Part shown: positions 47,595-59,878 of the stretch, piece by piece | Position numbering within the stretch: the stretch's first letter is position 1 | Layout of the letters: the number at the start of each line of letters is the position of its first letter | NCBI GenBank assembly: GCA_032622095.1 | Contig: CP136061.1 | Coordinates: 41,359,797-41,423,796, forward strand | From: Siphonodentalium dalli | Lineage: Eukaryota; Mollusca; Scaphopoda; Gadilida; Siphonodentaliidae | Length of the DNA stretch: 64,000 nucleotides | Direction: 5' to 3' | Notes under the pieces: model-generated | Databases searched by the model: none | The model's input: the letters and a program-made list of their open reading frames with translations, nothing else | What the model was told of the DNA's origin: nothing | Translations under genes and position numbers: made by a program

Positions 47595-48010
47595 CGTGGC
47601 CAATGGCTGCGGACACACGTACCACAGTAGCGATGGCATAGTAGGTGTGACAATTTATTATGGTGGAGTTTGGTGACAATTGGTTGTCATAATTAATATG
47701 CCATAGCAAGCCATGTCGCCCTCTGAAAATTCGCACAATGAGTCTAGTAAGCTCTACCAGCGACGGTCGATCTCACGCAGTGTTATATTTTGCATGCTAA
47801 CGCACAAGTCCACTTGATAACTTAATGAATAACCCATCTCAACAGCCATTATTGTTCTTACTAATGAAATTAATATAAGTAGATAAACATGCATGCATTG
47901 AGATCATATATAAAAAAGTACCACAATAATGATATAAATGTGAGTCAATGAGGAATTGCCACCAGGCCACGGTCAAACACAATTCTGGACGATCTATCGT
48001 GCAATTATAT
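47595..48010. repeat. Dispersed repeat family D, copy 1
   Basis: gctgcggacacacgtaccac, agtagcgatggca.agtaggt and gtgacaatttatta match 63695-63770 directly and 49885-50035 in reverse. A further block at 47938-48010 (ggtcaaacacaattctgg, cgtgcaattatatata) matches the reverse complement of 63930-64000. Confidence 0.65.
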
Positions 48011-48199
48011 ATATAAGGATTAACTGTCACGTGGACTGTTTTTATGGAGATGTAACCGTGAGGTAAGTGGACATAACTTGTGTAAAACCCGTATGTATTT
48101 AAATCGAAAAGTGTATCGTGACAAAAACAGCCCAAAATACCCAATAGCACCCTTAGCAAAAGTTAATAGGAACAATTTCTCTTCATATTGAAACCCGAT

Positions 48200-49695
48200 G
48201 ATGTATTAAGTCAATCCTGCGCGAGTCCAAATGCGCCCAAAACGTTACGCGTTCGTCTTTCCAAACCCAATGACGTTAGATATTGTGGACGAGTTTCCTT
48301 ATTTGGGAGTAAAACTATTTTATACCGGGCGATATCATAATGCAATCAAAATGATTAAAGAAACCGCTTGTAAAGCCATGTTGGCTTACTGAGTAAAGTC
48401 AGGAAACTAGACTTATCAGTCGAGGTCGCTCTTAAATTGTTCGACTCGACTGTAGTTCCAATTTTGTTATATGGCTGCGAAATATGGGGGTTCGAAAATA
48501 TGAAAGAAATTGAGAGCGTACATTTAAAATTCTGCAAAATATTGATGCACATGAAGACCAGCACTCCGAATTACATGGTGTATTGGCCATAATGGCAAAG
48601 CAGAGAATAGTAAGCTACTGGTCGAGACTCATGACGGGAGAGGGGTCCGTTCTGGCCAAGAAACTATATGATATCTTGTTTCGTCTTATGGAACACGACG
48701 GTAAACTATTTAGACATATTAACATTACTAAAACAATAATACACTCAGCTGGTTTCGGCGTGGCATGGTCGAACCAGGCACAGTTAATAGACAGCCAGAA
48801 AAAAGACATAACCAAAACTTTGATTGACCAGTTTACTCAGCAATGGTGGTTAGATATAGAATCGTCATCACGAGGAATATTTTACAAAGAACTGAAGTCA
48901 ACCCTCCGCTTAGAAAACTATATTATCGATTTCCCCTTCAGTCTGAGAAAATATTTGATAAAAATACGTACATGCAATCATAGATTGGAAGTAGAAACAA
49001 GTAGATGGGGAAAGCGAGGAGCAAAAAGAGATTTATGTAGCTTGTGCAAAAATGAACTGGGTGATGAATACCATTTTGTTATGAAGTGCGCCAACTTGAG
49101 GCACCTGCGGGTAAAATACATATCCGAACACTATTGGAACCCACCTTCTAAGAAAAAGTTTTACGAGCTACTGACAAAGTCTGGTCGCGTTGACTTGAGA
49201 AAATTAACACTTTTTCTGAAATTAGCGTTCAAATATAGAAATAGAAATTTATAGCTGAATACATTTTATTAATGTTATTGAAATATCAAGTCAAAATGTT
49301 ATGGCTGCTGCTGTTGTTGTTGTTGTTGTTGTTGTTGTTAGTATTATATTAGTATTGATATAAGACATCCTCGAAAAGTATCCTGATAGAACGTATTAGA
49401 TGAATATAAAAACGACGATAATGAGGACTGACGATGGTTAACAGAGAGACTACCGCCATATCTATCGACCAATCTTCTTCTATCTTCTTCTATCTTATTC
49501 TTCTTCTTATCTTCTTCTTCTTTTCCTCTCATTCTTTTCCTCTTCTTCTTTTTCTGTCTGCTTCCTCTTCATTTTCTGTGTTCATTTATGTATATGTATA
49601 TATTTCGCACTAAGCACCTTGTAAATATTGCACATCTCGCCAGTTACATGTGAACTCATGTCTTAGAGAATAAAGCATAGCATAGCACGTATCGA
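48200..49695 (+). pseudogene. LINE 3' portion (RT C-terminus and C-terminal domain), frameshifted
   Basis: From about 48255 translated pieces in changing frames match the end of a non-LTR reverse transcriptase (DEFPYLGV, then YGCEIWGFEN and LKFCKILMH). An in-frame block 48583..49254 of 223 codons follows (WSRLMTGEGS, KIRTCNHRLEVE, then C..C.NELGDEYHFVMKC), the conserved C-terminal Cys/His domain. Frameshifts near 48390 and 48575 and a small deletion before the last block make it inactive. The 3' UTR includes a (TGT)n run (49305-49340) and the end shows taaagcatagcatagca. The insertion is in sense to the plus strand, opposite to the host gene. Confidence 0.8.
49305..49340. repeat. (TGT)n microsatellite
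   Basis: About eleven trinucleotide units in the 3' UTR of the LINE fragment. Confidence 0.9.
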
Positions 49696-49749
49696 TGGTG
49701 TTATGAGCTTGGTATTATGAGGCGTTGCGCATTCACCGAGAAATAACTG

Positions 49750-50045
49750 CAACTAGCCACGTGGGCGCCGACCAATCAGAATGCTGGATTTAGTGATGAC
49801 AACACTTAGTATGTAAATATATCGTCGTGAATACAATTTAGCAAAACGTAATGATCAACATTGGTGAAAAGCAATTAAATGGTTAATTGGTGCAGTCGAC
49901 TCATTGTGCGGAAAATCAGCGGGCGACATGGATAGCTATGGCACAGAATTATGACGGACCAATTGTCACCAAACTCCACCATAATAAATTGTCACACCTA
50001 TTATGCCATCGCTACGGTGGTACGTGTGTCCGCAGCCAATATTCC
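49750..50045. repeat. Dispersed repeat family D, copy 2 (inverted)
   Basis: Reverse-complement relative of 63690-63940, including gtcgactcattgtgcgga, accaattgtcaccaaactcc and aaattgtcacacctat. Confidence 0.65.
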
Positions 50046-50823
50046 AAACAAAACAAAAGAAATATGAATTATGAATTATATCACCTACTTCATTTTCTGT
50101 AGTAAATTCCCGTTAAGTTTATAAAGCTAATGTATTTAAGTCACATAATTACATTAGTTCGAGATTTGAACTGTGTAGCAAAAACAACCGCGCAATGATA
50201 TTTTGTAGTCCGCTGCATTGTAACTTACGACATTACATTCTTCGCGCTCTCTTCACAATACATGTACACACATATATTTTACGAACGGACTTAAAGTCGA
50301 CAAAATAATTGTAAATAAATATCCAACTAAATACAATGGCCTAATGAATTAAACATTTCCAAGCAGTTTGCTAAGAATGAAATTTGTCGTATTTGCAAGG
50401 TTTACAAATGATATGAAGTTTCTGTGAGAAAACCGCAACATATTTTTTCAACTCCTCTCAGTGTAGTGATATGTTACAAAGTTCTTCTAAAAACTGTTTT
50501 TATCCGTAAAATCACAAGTTACTGTAAAACAAATAAATGTAAATATATTTGGCTCAATGTCAACAGTTATCGGAGTATTCCTGTAGGAAAATGTTCACCA
50601 AACTTATCGGAGTATCCTTGTTAGCAAATGTTCACAAAACATTAGACACATACGCTTCGGGGAACACCAGCTCGATCGAATCCATCGATCGAAATTATTC
50701 GGACAGTGAGTTTCTTTCGGTTCATTATTTGTCAAGTTCCTTGTTTCAACCGCCTTATAAAGGGCAACCACTTTAAAAAAAAAATCAATATTTAACAATC
50801 AATGGCATAATTACAAGCAATAA
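50046..50823. other. Intron 1, no feature recognised
   Basis: AT-rich. The overlapping short frames at 50424-50798 lack motifs. Confidence 0.4.
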
Positions 50824-50965
50824 TCTCGGTTTCCTATGTAAAATGCACAGTCTAAAGGAATATGCCGAATCACAAACTCATATATATCGCTTCACTATTT
50901 ACATGGTTGTGGTTCGGCATATACCTTTAGACTATGTGATTGTACTACAGGAAACCGAGATACTG
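50824..50965. repeat. Small foldback repeat (142 bp)
   Basis: atctcggtttcctatgtaaa and cagtctaaaggaatatgccg on the left face cggcatatacctttagact and acaggaaaccgagat on the right. No coding. Confidence 0.85.
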
Positions 50966-51383
50966 TTCACCATTCTTCACTATTCTCCATATTGTTAATT
51001 GCACGTTCCGGACTAAATTGTAAAGAAGCGTTTGCTGGACAACATATACAAAATCCGCTTTGGGGAAATTTCCCAATTCAACATGGCGTCCAAAAATGGC
51101 AACTGGTATCGGGGAAATGCTGAATTTCTAGGGTACATGCAGGTGCACCAATTAGTGCCAAATTTATAATAAATTTAAAATCACAGTAGCAGTGCTTATT
51201 CGTAAACCATATATGCAGAATGTCTGTCCCAAATTGGCCATAAAAATGGACAAAATCGAATGAAATTTACATATTGTGGAAAATTGAATAGCTAGTCGTA
51301 TACGAGTGAACAAACGCTCGAATGACGCGATGAATAATCATTGAAGAATATAAGAGCACATTTTATACCACGATCGCCTATCT
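50966..51383. other. Intron 1, no feature recognised
   Basis: Unassigned sequence between a small foldback and a Helitron. Confidence 0.4.
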
Positions 51384-51969
51384 TCTCTACTATATATTTT
51401 GAGACATACGTATATATGTATATATATGTGTGTGTGTAGTCCTTTATAGACTCGAAAACGGCTGGACCGATTGAGCCCAAACTTCCTATCTAAGTGTAAA
51501 ATGCCACGGGAAGTGTCATCGCACCGCTTCTGAGAACGTCAGAGCACTCCTTCACCCTTCAACTGCCACTATAATGGCGATTGATGGGTTAATCGCGTGA
51601 TAATTAATGAGCGTTTGTATATGAGGCGTCGCTATTAAAGAGCGTTTATATACATTAGTGAAATACGGCAAGTCTCGGAAACAGGGGATATCGAGACGAA
51701 ATTTCGTACTTAGGGGTTCCAAGGGACGGGGGAGATTGTCGTCGGGTCAGTTTGTCCGCCCGATGTGACCTTGACCTTGAAACGGGTACCCACAAATGAC
51801 CTTGGGCGATATCTCGGTAGTCAGTGGTGACATCGACGTGAAATTTGTTATGTATGGTCAACTCGGGACGGGGAATACTGTACGGGGTTTACCTTGAAAA
51901 ACCATAAAAATGAATGGATCGACCAAAGTCATGGGACCAATCCCGCCAATGGCGGGCTAATCTGCTAGT
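51384..51969 (+). mobile_element. Non-autonomous Helitron (586 bp)
   Basis: The 5' end reads TCTCTACTATATATTTT, the canonical Helitron start. The 3' end has a hairpin CCCGCCAATGGCGGG followed eight bases later by CTAGT (51965-51969), the CTRRT terminus. The interior holds aaaacggctggaccgattga, a word common near Helitron 5' ends. No Rep/helicase coding. The flanking bases are T and A and not the usual A and T, so the exact boundaries could be off by a few bases. Confidence 0.75.
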
Positions 51970-51999
51970 ACTATATAAATAAAACAATCTGTTAAAATT

Positions 52000-52265
52000 T
52001 TACATTTAATCAACACCTGTTGATTAAACGTGCCTACTGTTGATTAAACTTCGCAGAGTGGATTAAACTTTCTCCATACAATTTGAACGGAAAGTGTTTA
52101 TCCATCGCATTGTAAAGATCGTGGCATAAACAAACTATACGCATAGTGTTTCTGAGTAACAAATTTAATCCACTCGTGGGATTGGCGATTTACACCACTC
52201 ACTGAAGCTCGTGTAAATCCCACTCGTGGATTAAATTTGTTATTCAGAAACACTATGCGTATATT
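52000..52265. repeat. Palindromic repeat, probable MITE
   Basis: Inverted arms: acgcatagtgtttctgagta, acaaatttaatccactcgtg and gatttacac on the left, and their complements on the right (52195-52262). The word gttgattaaac is repeated on the left flank. Confidence 0.75.
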
Positions 52266-53540
52266 CTATATGTGATCAGAGTTGTACGAATTCTCTCCAA
52301 GCAAAATCAGGGTCTCATACAACGGTTAAATCTGGACTTTTGGGCGCCCAGAAACGGAACAATAACGCAGTTTTATATGTACTGTTTGTCTCGAATCGTG
52401 TGATATGTGTGTAATTAGATAGTTAAATGGGATTTAGAGTGGATGCATTAATTCAGTGACCTTTTCTAGAAGCAGAGATATATGTGCTCAGAACAGTCTC
52501 ACGAGTGTGACTTATCATTTATTTTGATATCTACAATACCAAACATTTCAAAATGCTCTGTTATAGTACAGTGTGAGAAAGTACTGGGTATACAACGTGT
52601 ATCCTATTGTCAGTGTCTGAAAATAGTTGTCAGATTTGCCTCGGATCAAGCGACGAAACACGAATATTTCGATTTTATCACAAGAATGCATGGTCGTACT
52701 ACTCGTACACTATGAACTCAATTTACCAAAACACAAAGGAGTACCATATGGTATTTTCAATAAATTATAAACTTGGTTTAGACTGGAAATTATAGTTAGT
52801 TATATTCACCAAGTCCTCATATATGGGAAACTTATATTACGCTTTATGCAACGTAATAACCGCGTTGACCCCTTCTCATTGATATTAAACCTATCCCGTG
52901 TACACAAAAGCATAAATAGCAACATTGGGTGAATGTTCAACGCGGAGAAAACAGCATTAAACGCTAAAAACCTGATATTTAGCACACATTTGTGGGTGAT
53001 ATTAGTAAGATAAATTCAAACAACAACATACTGAAAATTAATATTGTGCATTGCGTGGTAGCATATTCCAGTTGTAAAGTACGGACTGAAGTAATTTGAA
53101 CAAAACTGTCTACTAAGAAACTGGTTGGTAGCGGCATGAAAATTAGTCTTAAACAAAATGTACGATGTTGATCTGGAACAAGACATATACAACGGGTGGG
53201 TGGTGTAATGGTGTAATGGAAAGACAAAACAAAAACAAAAACAAAACTTAACCGCCAAACAATAATACGTGGGAGGGGATCTATTCTTTGTTGGTATTTT
53301 TTATTTATACAAACACAGTCTATCTTGCAGAGAGCTGGCCATTTCCGAGTGGTAAATCTCACGAACAATACAGTAGGTTTAAGTGCGAATCGGAGCGACG
53401 AGGATGTGCTATATATGGCGTTATATGTTCGATTCGTGAGTGCTTCGGCGAACACCGTTATTGCAGCTAATGGGCGAGTTGATAGGACGACAGTGATACT
53501 CTATCTGTTTCGTCTCCACCGGCAGCTTTCAAAAAACACA
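52266..53540. other. Intron 1, unassigned; one short Cys-containing frame
   Basis: No repeat is recognised. At 53288..53470 (plus) a 60-codon frame begins with a short hydrophobic stretch (MLVFFIYTNTVYLAES) and ends with five cysteines. This is weak evidence for a small secreted peptide on the strand opposite the host gene, and chance is likely. Confidence 0.25.
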
Positions 53541-53800
53541 CTTTAAAGGGGTCGCGTACACTAAATCTGTCCATTTATGAGACCATCTCCTTTTATACTC
53601 AAAACAATACAACAACTGAATGAATGTGGGCCATGGATTAGTACAAAGTACAGTAGTACACCCACGTGCTCTATGCATGATGCAAACAACATTGTAATAA
53701 TAATGAAAACTAGGTGGTAGCCAGTTACAAACGACGTGTGACAAACATGATTTGCAGTCAATTATTACTCTCCCTGCAATAATCAAGCCTGCAAATAACG

Positions 53801-54135
53801 TGTCTGTCATTTGCAGAATGAGGTCCCCAGAGGGTGAATTTAGTGACGCTACCCCGCATAGTGGGCTAGCATCACTAAATTCACCCTCTGTGGACCTCAT
53901 TCTGCATGGCCTCATCTCCTATGGGAGACATATACTCATATGTACACCCATTTGGAACCTCAATTATGCAATGTGTCGTCTGCCAATTTGGGGATACAGA
54001 GAAACCACACTAAAAAGGAAATAGAATCTATGTGGAGAAATTTCTATAAAAATTTGATAATAAAGAAACTTTCCAGTGAAGATGAGGCCTGAGCAGAATG
54101 AGGTCCCCAGAGGGTGTATTTAGTGATGCTAGTAA
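53801..54135. mobile_element. H2 hairpin element: hairpin, linker, half hairpin
   Basis: A complete H2 hairpin (53801-53906: gtgtctgtcatttgcagaat … gtggacctcattctgc), then a linker of about 185 bp related to 41809-42015, then the left arm of a second hairpin (54092-54135) that ends abruptly. Confidence 0.8.
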
Positions 54136-54599
54136 ACAGCGCATATTATTGCATGACACTCTCCTGATCAAGTTACCAGCCATCTTTTAAGCTGATAATA
54201 AACACTCTTAGTCATTTGAGGTCAGCGTCACATACATCGTGACAATCTCCTTGTCATCTTATCTGATGATAAACGCTCTTTATTGATCATGCAATTTATT
54301 AGTCCCCATTTAAGTAGTCATCTGAGGTCAGAGGCCCCTATCCCATAATATTCCCGTTGTAATGTGAACACATGTGAACCAATTTTCCTACATATATTTT
54401 AGTCATATAATGAACGCTCTGTATTGCTCATGTATGTCTCTTTAAGTCTCTGATGTTAACAACTGCGTCGACAAACATGTGCAGGAAAATATCGTCACCG
54501 CTGATAACTATATAAAGAAAGCCAACAAATGATGCGCATTCATTTTGTCCGGCATTTAGCTTTGGCACTGATCCCGCTGAAACCACATTCGTATATTAT
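54136..54599. other. Unassigned; loose repeats of gataataaacgctctttatt
   Basis: gctgataataaacactctta, ctgatgataaacgctcttta and tcatataatgaacgctctgt are irregularly spaced (54196, 54262, 54405), a decayed tandem structure related in wording to positions 325-380. Confidence 0.4.
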
Positions 54600-54619
54600 A
54601 CGAATTATATACAAAAAAT

Positions 54620-55165
54620 ATCGCTTTGATAACCTTCGGGAAACGCGTTATATCTCAGGTCGTCTTGATAACCTTCTGGAAACGCGTTATATCTCAGGTC
54701 GTCTTGATAACCTTCGGGAAACGCGTTATATCTCAGGTCGTCTTGATAACCTTCGGGACACGCGTTATATCTCAGGTCGCCTTGGTAACCTTTGGGTAAC
54801 GCGTTATATCTCAGGTCGTCTTGATAACCTTTGGGTAACGCGTTATATCTCAGGTCGCCTTGGTAACCTTTGGGAAACGCGTTATATCTCAGGTCGTCTT
54901 GATAACCTTTGGGTAACGCGTTACATCTCAGGTCGTCTTGACAACCTTCGGGAAACGCGTTATATCTCAGGTCGTATTGATAACCTTCGGGAAACGCGTT
55001 ATATCTCAGGTCGCCTTGGTAACCTTTGGGAAACGCGTTATATCTCAGGTCGCCTTGTTAACCTTTGGGGAAACGCGTTATATCTCAGGTCGCCTTGGTA
55101 ACCTTTGGGAAACGCGTTATATCTCAGGTCGCCTTGGTAACCTTTGGGGAAACGCCTTATATCTG
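54620..55165. repeat. 39-bp minisatellite, about 14 copies
   Basis: Unit gataaccttcgggaaacgcg + ttatatctcaggtcgtctt. 39 bp is 13 codons, which yields the regular open frame over it. It is followed by attggcctgaaatttgg and a (CA)n run at 55283-55308, a combination often seen in Helitron-like or other dispersed elements. Confidence 0.95.
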
Positions 55166-55282
55166 AGTACCGATTGGCCTGAAATTTGGCGTGTCATATT
55201 TTAAGATGTGCCACAGGACATGGTCGACATTTTGGAGCAATCGCGCCAAACGCACCAAAATCGTGACAGAATGATAAACACA

Positions 55283-55308
55283 AAGATACACACACACACA
55301 CACACACC
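55283..55308. repeat. (CA)n microsatellite
   Basis: Short CA run downstream of the 39-bp satellite. Confidence 0.85.
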
Positions 55309-55516
55309 AGACTTTTAATAGATATATGAATTTATGACTCCAGTCATAAATTAATTTCCATTATAATTACCATGTTGTTTGCATCGTTCATAGAGCACAT
55401 GCAGGAGTGTATTTTGCACTAATCTATGGCTCAAATTCATTCATTTTTGTTGCATATGTAAAAGGAGATGGTCCCATACTGAAATGGCCGGATTTGGTAG
55501 ACAGTATCCCTTTAAG

Positions 55517-55800
55517 GTTTTGCTGTTTCTCTTCGTCTACTTCTGTCCAAATATTAAAGCGATGGCTGCAGTTTCTGACCCCTTATCTAGCCAGTTTTGT
55601 CGTAAAAATTAGAACAGCAAACCACAGATTACCGATTGAGAGTGAGCGATGGACCAATAATTCTGACAGTGGAACAAATCTAAAATGTTAATTTTGTACT
55701 GCCGACATTTGAGAGGAATACCATTTTGTTCTAATATTCGAAAATTGGCTGACGCGAGAAAGCTGTATATATCTAACTATTACTAGCAGAATCCGACGAT
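55517..55800 (+). pseudogene. LINE 3' fragment (C-terminal domain)
   Basis: Contains VVKIRTANHRLPIESERW followed, after a frameshift and a stop, by a C..C.....EEYHFVL block. This is the same C-terminal region as in 48583..49254 and 17547..17912. Strongly 5'-truncated and broken. Confidence 0.65.
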
Positions 55801-57900
55801 TGAACAATTTCACGGGCTTATTTCTATATAAAATATGAGCGTGATAAAATTTCTGCAGTCATTTCCTAAAATTCGCATTCCAAACATAGGCATAAATTTA
55901 CAAGCATATACGGACGCCGGATATAAGAAGTGTACATGCAGTAGTACACGTGTACCTATATAGCAGCTTCTTTTTTGGTTGCCAGATATATATTTGAATA
56001 TATGCACCTTTGTACCGTATATGTGTGTGCACATACATTTACTGTCTGTTAATAGGTATGTATATAGTGTATATATGCTTTGCTTGTTCCATACATGCTG
56101 TGGATTTGCAATAAATTCATTCCAAATTCTTCTGGAAGTTGCAAACTATTTTCCAACTGAAAGCATTCATGGTTACACCTTAAGAAGTCTGTCATTTTAG
56201 CCTGATTGTTGGCGAATGTTGGCCAACATATGTTGTCTTCAAGCCCATATGGATATTGGAGATCAATACTGACATGATTCTTATCATCTAGTTGCCCCCG
56301 AAATGGTGTCTCAATGGCAACAGAGTCTGCTTTATGAGATGCAATATATATTTTAATGATAATTGTAGATATTTTGGGCGATATAACATGCACATTTAGA
56401 TGTGTTTATTCTTCATGGCGGACCACGAATCCTCAACCACATGTTCAGCCATCTAGTAATAGTGTCTAAGTGGATATTTTGAAGAAATAGAAAGACGATA
56501 ACACACTTTCTTCAGAGAAATATTGACTAAGTAAGGCTTGATTATGGTTGAAATGTCCAGAAGAAATAATCATAATGGCTAGAATTAGGGGAAATAAACA
56601 ACATGCATTCGTAAAATAGTTATCTTTGATAAACGTGTACATATTGCTTACGTAATCCTATATTCAGTACATGTCATCATATCAGCTGTTGAAAACAATG
56701 TTGATATTGCTTGCACTTGAGTAATCGGTTGGTCCATAGCAACGGTTGTGATGGAATTTCAAGCTGGATAAAAGTACTTCATAATCTATACACCCTTCGT
56801 AATATATCAGGATGACATATAATGGATGGGGAAAGACTGAGAATACACACTCAAATAATTTCGTATCATGACATCATTTATGACAACTAAAGCAAGATAG
56901 TAGGCGTACACAGTTGTTGGAAATGCTCTAAAATGCAACATATAACTGAATATTCGAGTATTGTTTTGGGTAGCCAAAGTTTACTTTTAGATAAACAAAT
57001 GTACACAAATTCCATTAAAATGGTGATACACACATTACGTAACGATATTTTTGCTAAAATGGCGGCCATTTTATCCGCCATTTTGATGCAACAGGTATAT
57101 GGCCTGATGCATGTCATTTATCCGCCATTTTGTTTCAACAAGTATATGGCCTGATACAATGTCATGTCCAATCCATATAGATGTGTAGTGAACAGTTTGG
57201 AACGAGGTTGCTGGGAAATAACAATGCATACTGGCTAGATTTGTGCTACAGTCGACATTTTCCAGCTTGGCATCATATTCAAAATCACTTATAATCATGT
57301 GATGTACATGTTTGCCAACGTTGATGCTTTTACCATACAATTCACGAATTTGTCCTCTATCCGCCCCTCCAATGATTTATTCACTGTTTGTTGGGAAGAA
57401 GAGTCTCATTGTAGGGGTGGGATTGACCCAGTCACGTGTTTCGTACAACTCTCACACGAGTAATAATCAGCCCATGGGTGACTCAAAATATGGATATGTT
57501 CTCCAGATCTTAACAAAATGTCAAAATGATGCAATTATTTGAGATATTTTCTTCATAAAGACAAATAATAGGAAAGTAATTAAACGACATTTTGTGACAA
57601 TGACCTTGACTTTTCTCGTTGACTATGACCATTGAGTTGATGGCTTGTGGTCCACCACGAAGGATAAAATATGGAAGGATCGAAAATATGATGATATAAC
57701 TATATCGTCCAACATATCTACAATATTTGATCATTTTCCAGATTTCTTCGAAATCAGACTCTGCTGCCATGGCAACACAATTGTTGGTGCAACTAGGTGA
57801 TACGTATTTTGTCAACATGATTTTCAATAGGCCCAGTATATGGGCTTGAAGAAACTATGTATTCACCAAAATCTCCATAAAAATTACGAAACTAATTTTT
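55801..57900. other. Intron 1, no feature recognised
   Basis: AT-rich sequence. Several short frames on both strands, none with motifs or splice support. A locally palindromic word ggcggccattttatccgcc lies at 57061-57079. Confidence 0.4.
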
Positions 57901-57915
57901 CTAGCCAGGCTACTA

Positions 57916-58010
57916 TCATAGGTCCCTGGCACAATATACCCCCATCACCCAAACACATATATATGCGGGGGGGGGGGGGGGTCTAACGTGCCAGGGACTT
58001 GTGGCTACGA
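57916..58010. repeat. Imperfect inverted repeat with poly-G
   Basis: ggtccctggcac on the left faces gtgccagggact on the right around an 18-G run (57966-57983). Confidence 0.6.
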
Positions 58011-58036
58011 TTTGCAGTGATTATTTACAATTTAAA

Positions 58037-58270
58037 ATGGTATGTTATTGTCAAGTTCGTATTCTTTGTAATGCAAACAAAAGCCAACAAAATTACTGAA
58101 TCTGGCTTTTGTTTACATAACACAGCGTACGAACTCGACAATAACATACTATTTACGCGATATTTATGATTGGTGTAGGAAGAATTATGTCTATGTTTTA
58201 ATATTCTGTCTGTGTGGCAGTTTTAACAGCATACCCACCGCGAAGACCATCCGGCCTTTAAGTTATCTTC
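58037..58270. repeat. Dispersed repeat related to 395-597, with hairpin
   Basis: tatgttattgtcaagttcgt on the left faces cgaactcgacaataacata on the right, with aaacaaaagcca / tggcttttgttt inside. The following part up to cagcatacccaccgc matches 480-597. Confidence 0.7.
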
Positions 58271-58309
58271 TGGACAACAAAATAATCAGCCAATTATAAG
58301 TTCAAAATG

Positions 58310-58432
58310 GGAGTAACTCCGTCATAAACGGTCGGATAACTTCGTCATAAACGGTCGGATAACTCCGTCATAAACGGTCGGATAACTCCGTCAGAAACGG
58401 TCGGATAACTCCGTCAGAAATGGTCGGATCGA
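58310..58432. repeat. 23-bp minisatellite, 5 copies
   Basis: Unit ggataactccgtcataaacg + gtc. Confidence 0.9.
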
Positions 58433-58975
58433 GCTAACAGTCTAAATTCACTTGACATGGACTTTCTCTATGAAGACTACTTACCAAGATTAATGATATT
58501 TTGTAAATTAATATTCATATTATCAGGACAAAACAATCAGCAAATGTAATTCGAAAAGGGGCAAAAATCTATCAGAAATGACTGGACCGGACTTAATTTG
58601 AAACCTATCTGATAAGTATAATTTAAGTTATAATCCGATTTTCAAAATAATCAGCATAATAGAAGATATTAAATATTGAAAAAGAAATAAGAAATTGTAA
58701 CCTGACCGAGACTTTCTCATATGAAAAACAAACACCAACTTCCATAACATTCAGTTAAATATTTTTCAAGTTACCATGCTGGTAACAAACATTTTGGACA
58801 GACGATTGTCCAGACACTAATTTTTAAACTCCTGCGATTTTGTTCGTGGGACAATGAGCACAAATCCTTAACAATTAATGAGAAGCGAAACGAATTCTGA
58901 TAACTCTAATTTCATTTATGATGCGGACATTTAAGTTTTCCGGTTCGATTTGACACAATCAAACCACTATTTGTA
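58433..58975. other. Intron 1, no feature recognised
   Basis: AT-rich, with repeated words aatcagcaaat/aatcagcataa but no clear element. Confidence 0.4.
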
Positions 58976-58979
58976 CATG

Positions 58980-59610
58980 TACACCCAGGATTAACTTAAA
59001 CAAACGAATGTTTACACGCGGGATTAACTTGATTAAAACGGATGTTTTACACGCGGGATTAACTTGATCAAACGGATCTTTTACAAGCGGGATTAACTTG
59101 ATCAAACGGATGTTGTACACGCGGGATTAACTTGGTCAAACGGATGGTTTACACGTGGGATTAACTTGATCAAACGGATGTTTTACACGCGGGATTAACT
59201 TGGTCAAACGGATGGTTTACACGCGGGATTAACTTGATCAAACGGACGTTTTACACCCGGGATTAACCTGATGAAACGAATGTTTTACACGCGGGATTAA
59301 CTTGATCAAACGGATGTTTTACACGCGGGTTTAATTTGATCAAACGGATGTTTTACACACGGGATTAACCTTTTCAAACGGATGTTTTACACGCGGGATT
59401 AACTTGATAAAACGGATGTTTTACACCCGGGATTAACTTGATCAAACGGATATCTTACACGTGGGATTAACTTGATCTAACGGATGTTTTACACGCGGGA
59501 TTAACTTGATCAAACGGATGTTTTATACGCGGGATTAACTTGATCAAACGGATGGTTTACACCCCGGATTAACTTGATAAAACGGATGTTTTACACCCGG
59601 GATTAATATT
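58980..59610. repeat. 34-bp minisatellite, about 18 copies
   Basis: Unit ttacacgcgggattaacttg + atcaaacggatgtt. It lies about 270 bp downstream (minus strand) of the exon 1 donor, thus at the very start of intron 1. Unrelated to the other 34-bp satellite at 25.4-28.2 kb. Confidence 0.95.
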
Positions 59611-59878
59611 TTGTGAATTTATGTGAAGTCTATTGTTTTGATATCATGGCAAATGGGACGTGGCATCAAATTCTAATATCAAAACGGGCATATAAGTCTT
59701 AAAAATTGTAGAACCGGACCTAAAGTGAGTGCCCAAAATCAGTAAAGCGTCACCAAAAATGAAGAGACTTTAATCAATAACATATAATATCGGTGTATGA
59801 GGGATATTATTCGTCAATTATGAAAGGATTATCCTCTTATGTTTAAATGAGTACATTTGGTCGAATAGACATACTCAC
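59611..59878. other. Start of intron 1
   Basis: Sequence between exon 1 and the satellite. No repeat is seen. The donor is CTGTG|GTGAGTATG at 59879/59878. Confidence 0.45.

Larger units (their letters stand above)
53543..55516. mobile_element. piggyBac-like palindromic MITE split by insertions
   Basis: The left half (TTTAAAGGGGTCGCGTACAC…, 53543-53720) and the right half (55340-55516, ending …agtatccctttaa) together match the single MITE at 37268..37575. The 1.6 kb between them holds an H2 element, other repeats and a 39-bp satellite, which suggests nested insertion. Confidence 0.5.

Noticed and set aside
54529-55101. 190-codon frame with 13-residue repeats
   Set aside because: 39-bp satellite translated; no start context, no splice support.
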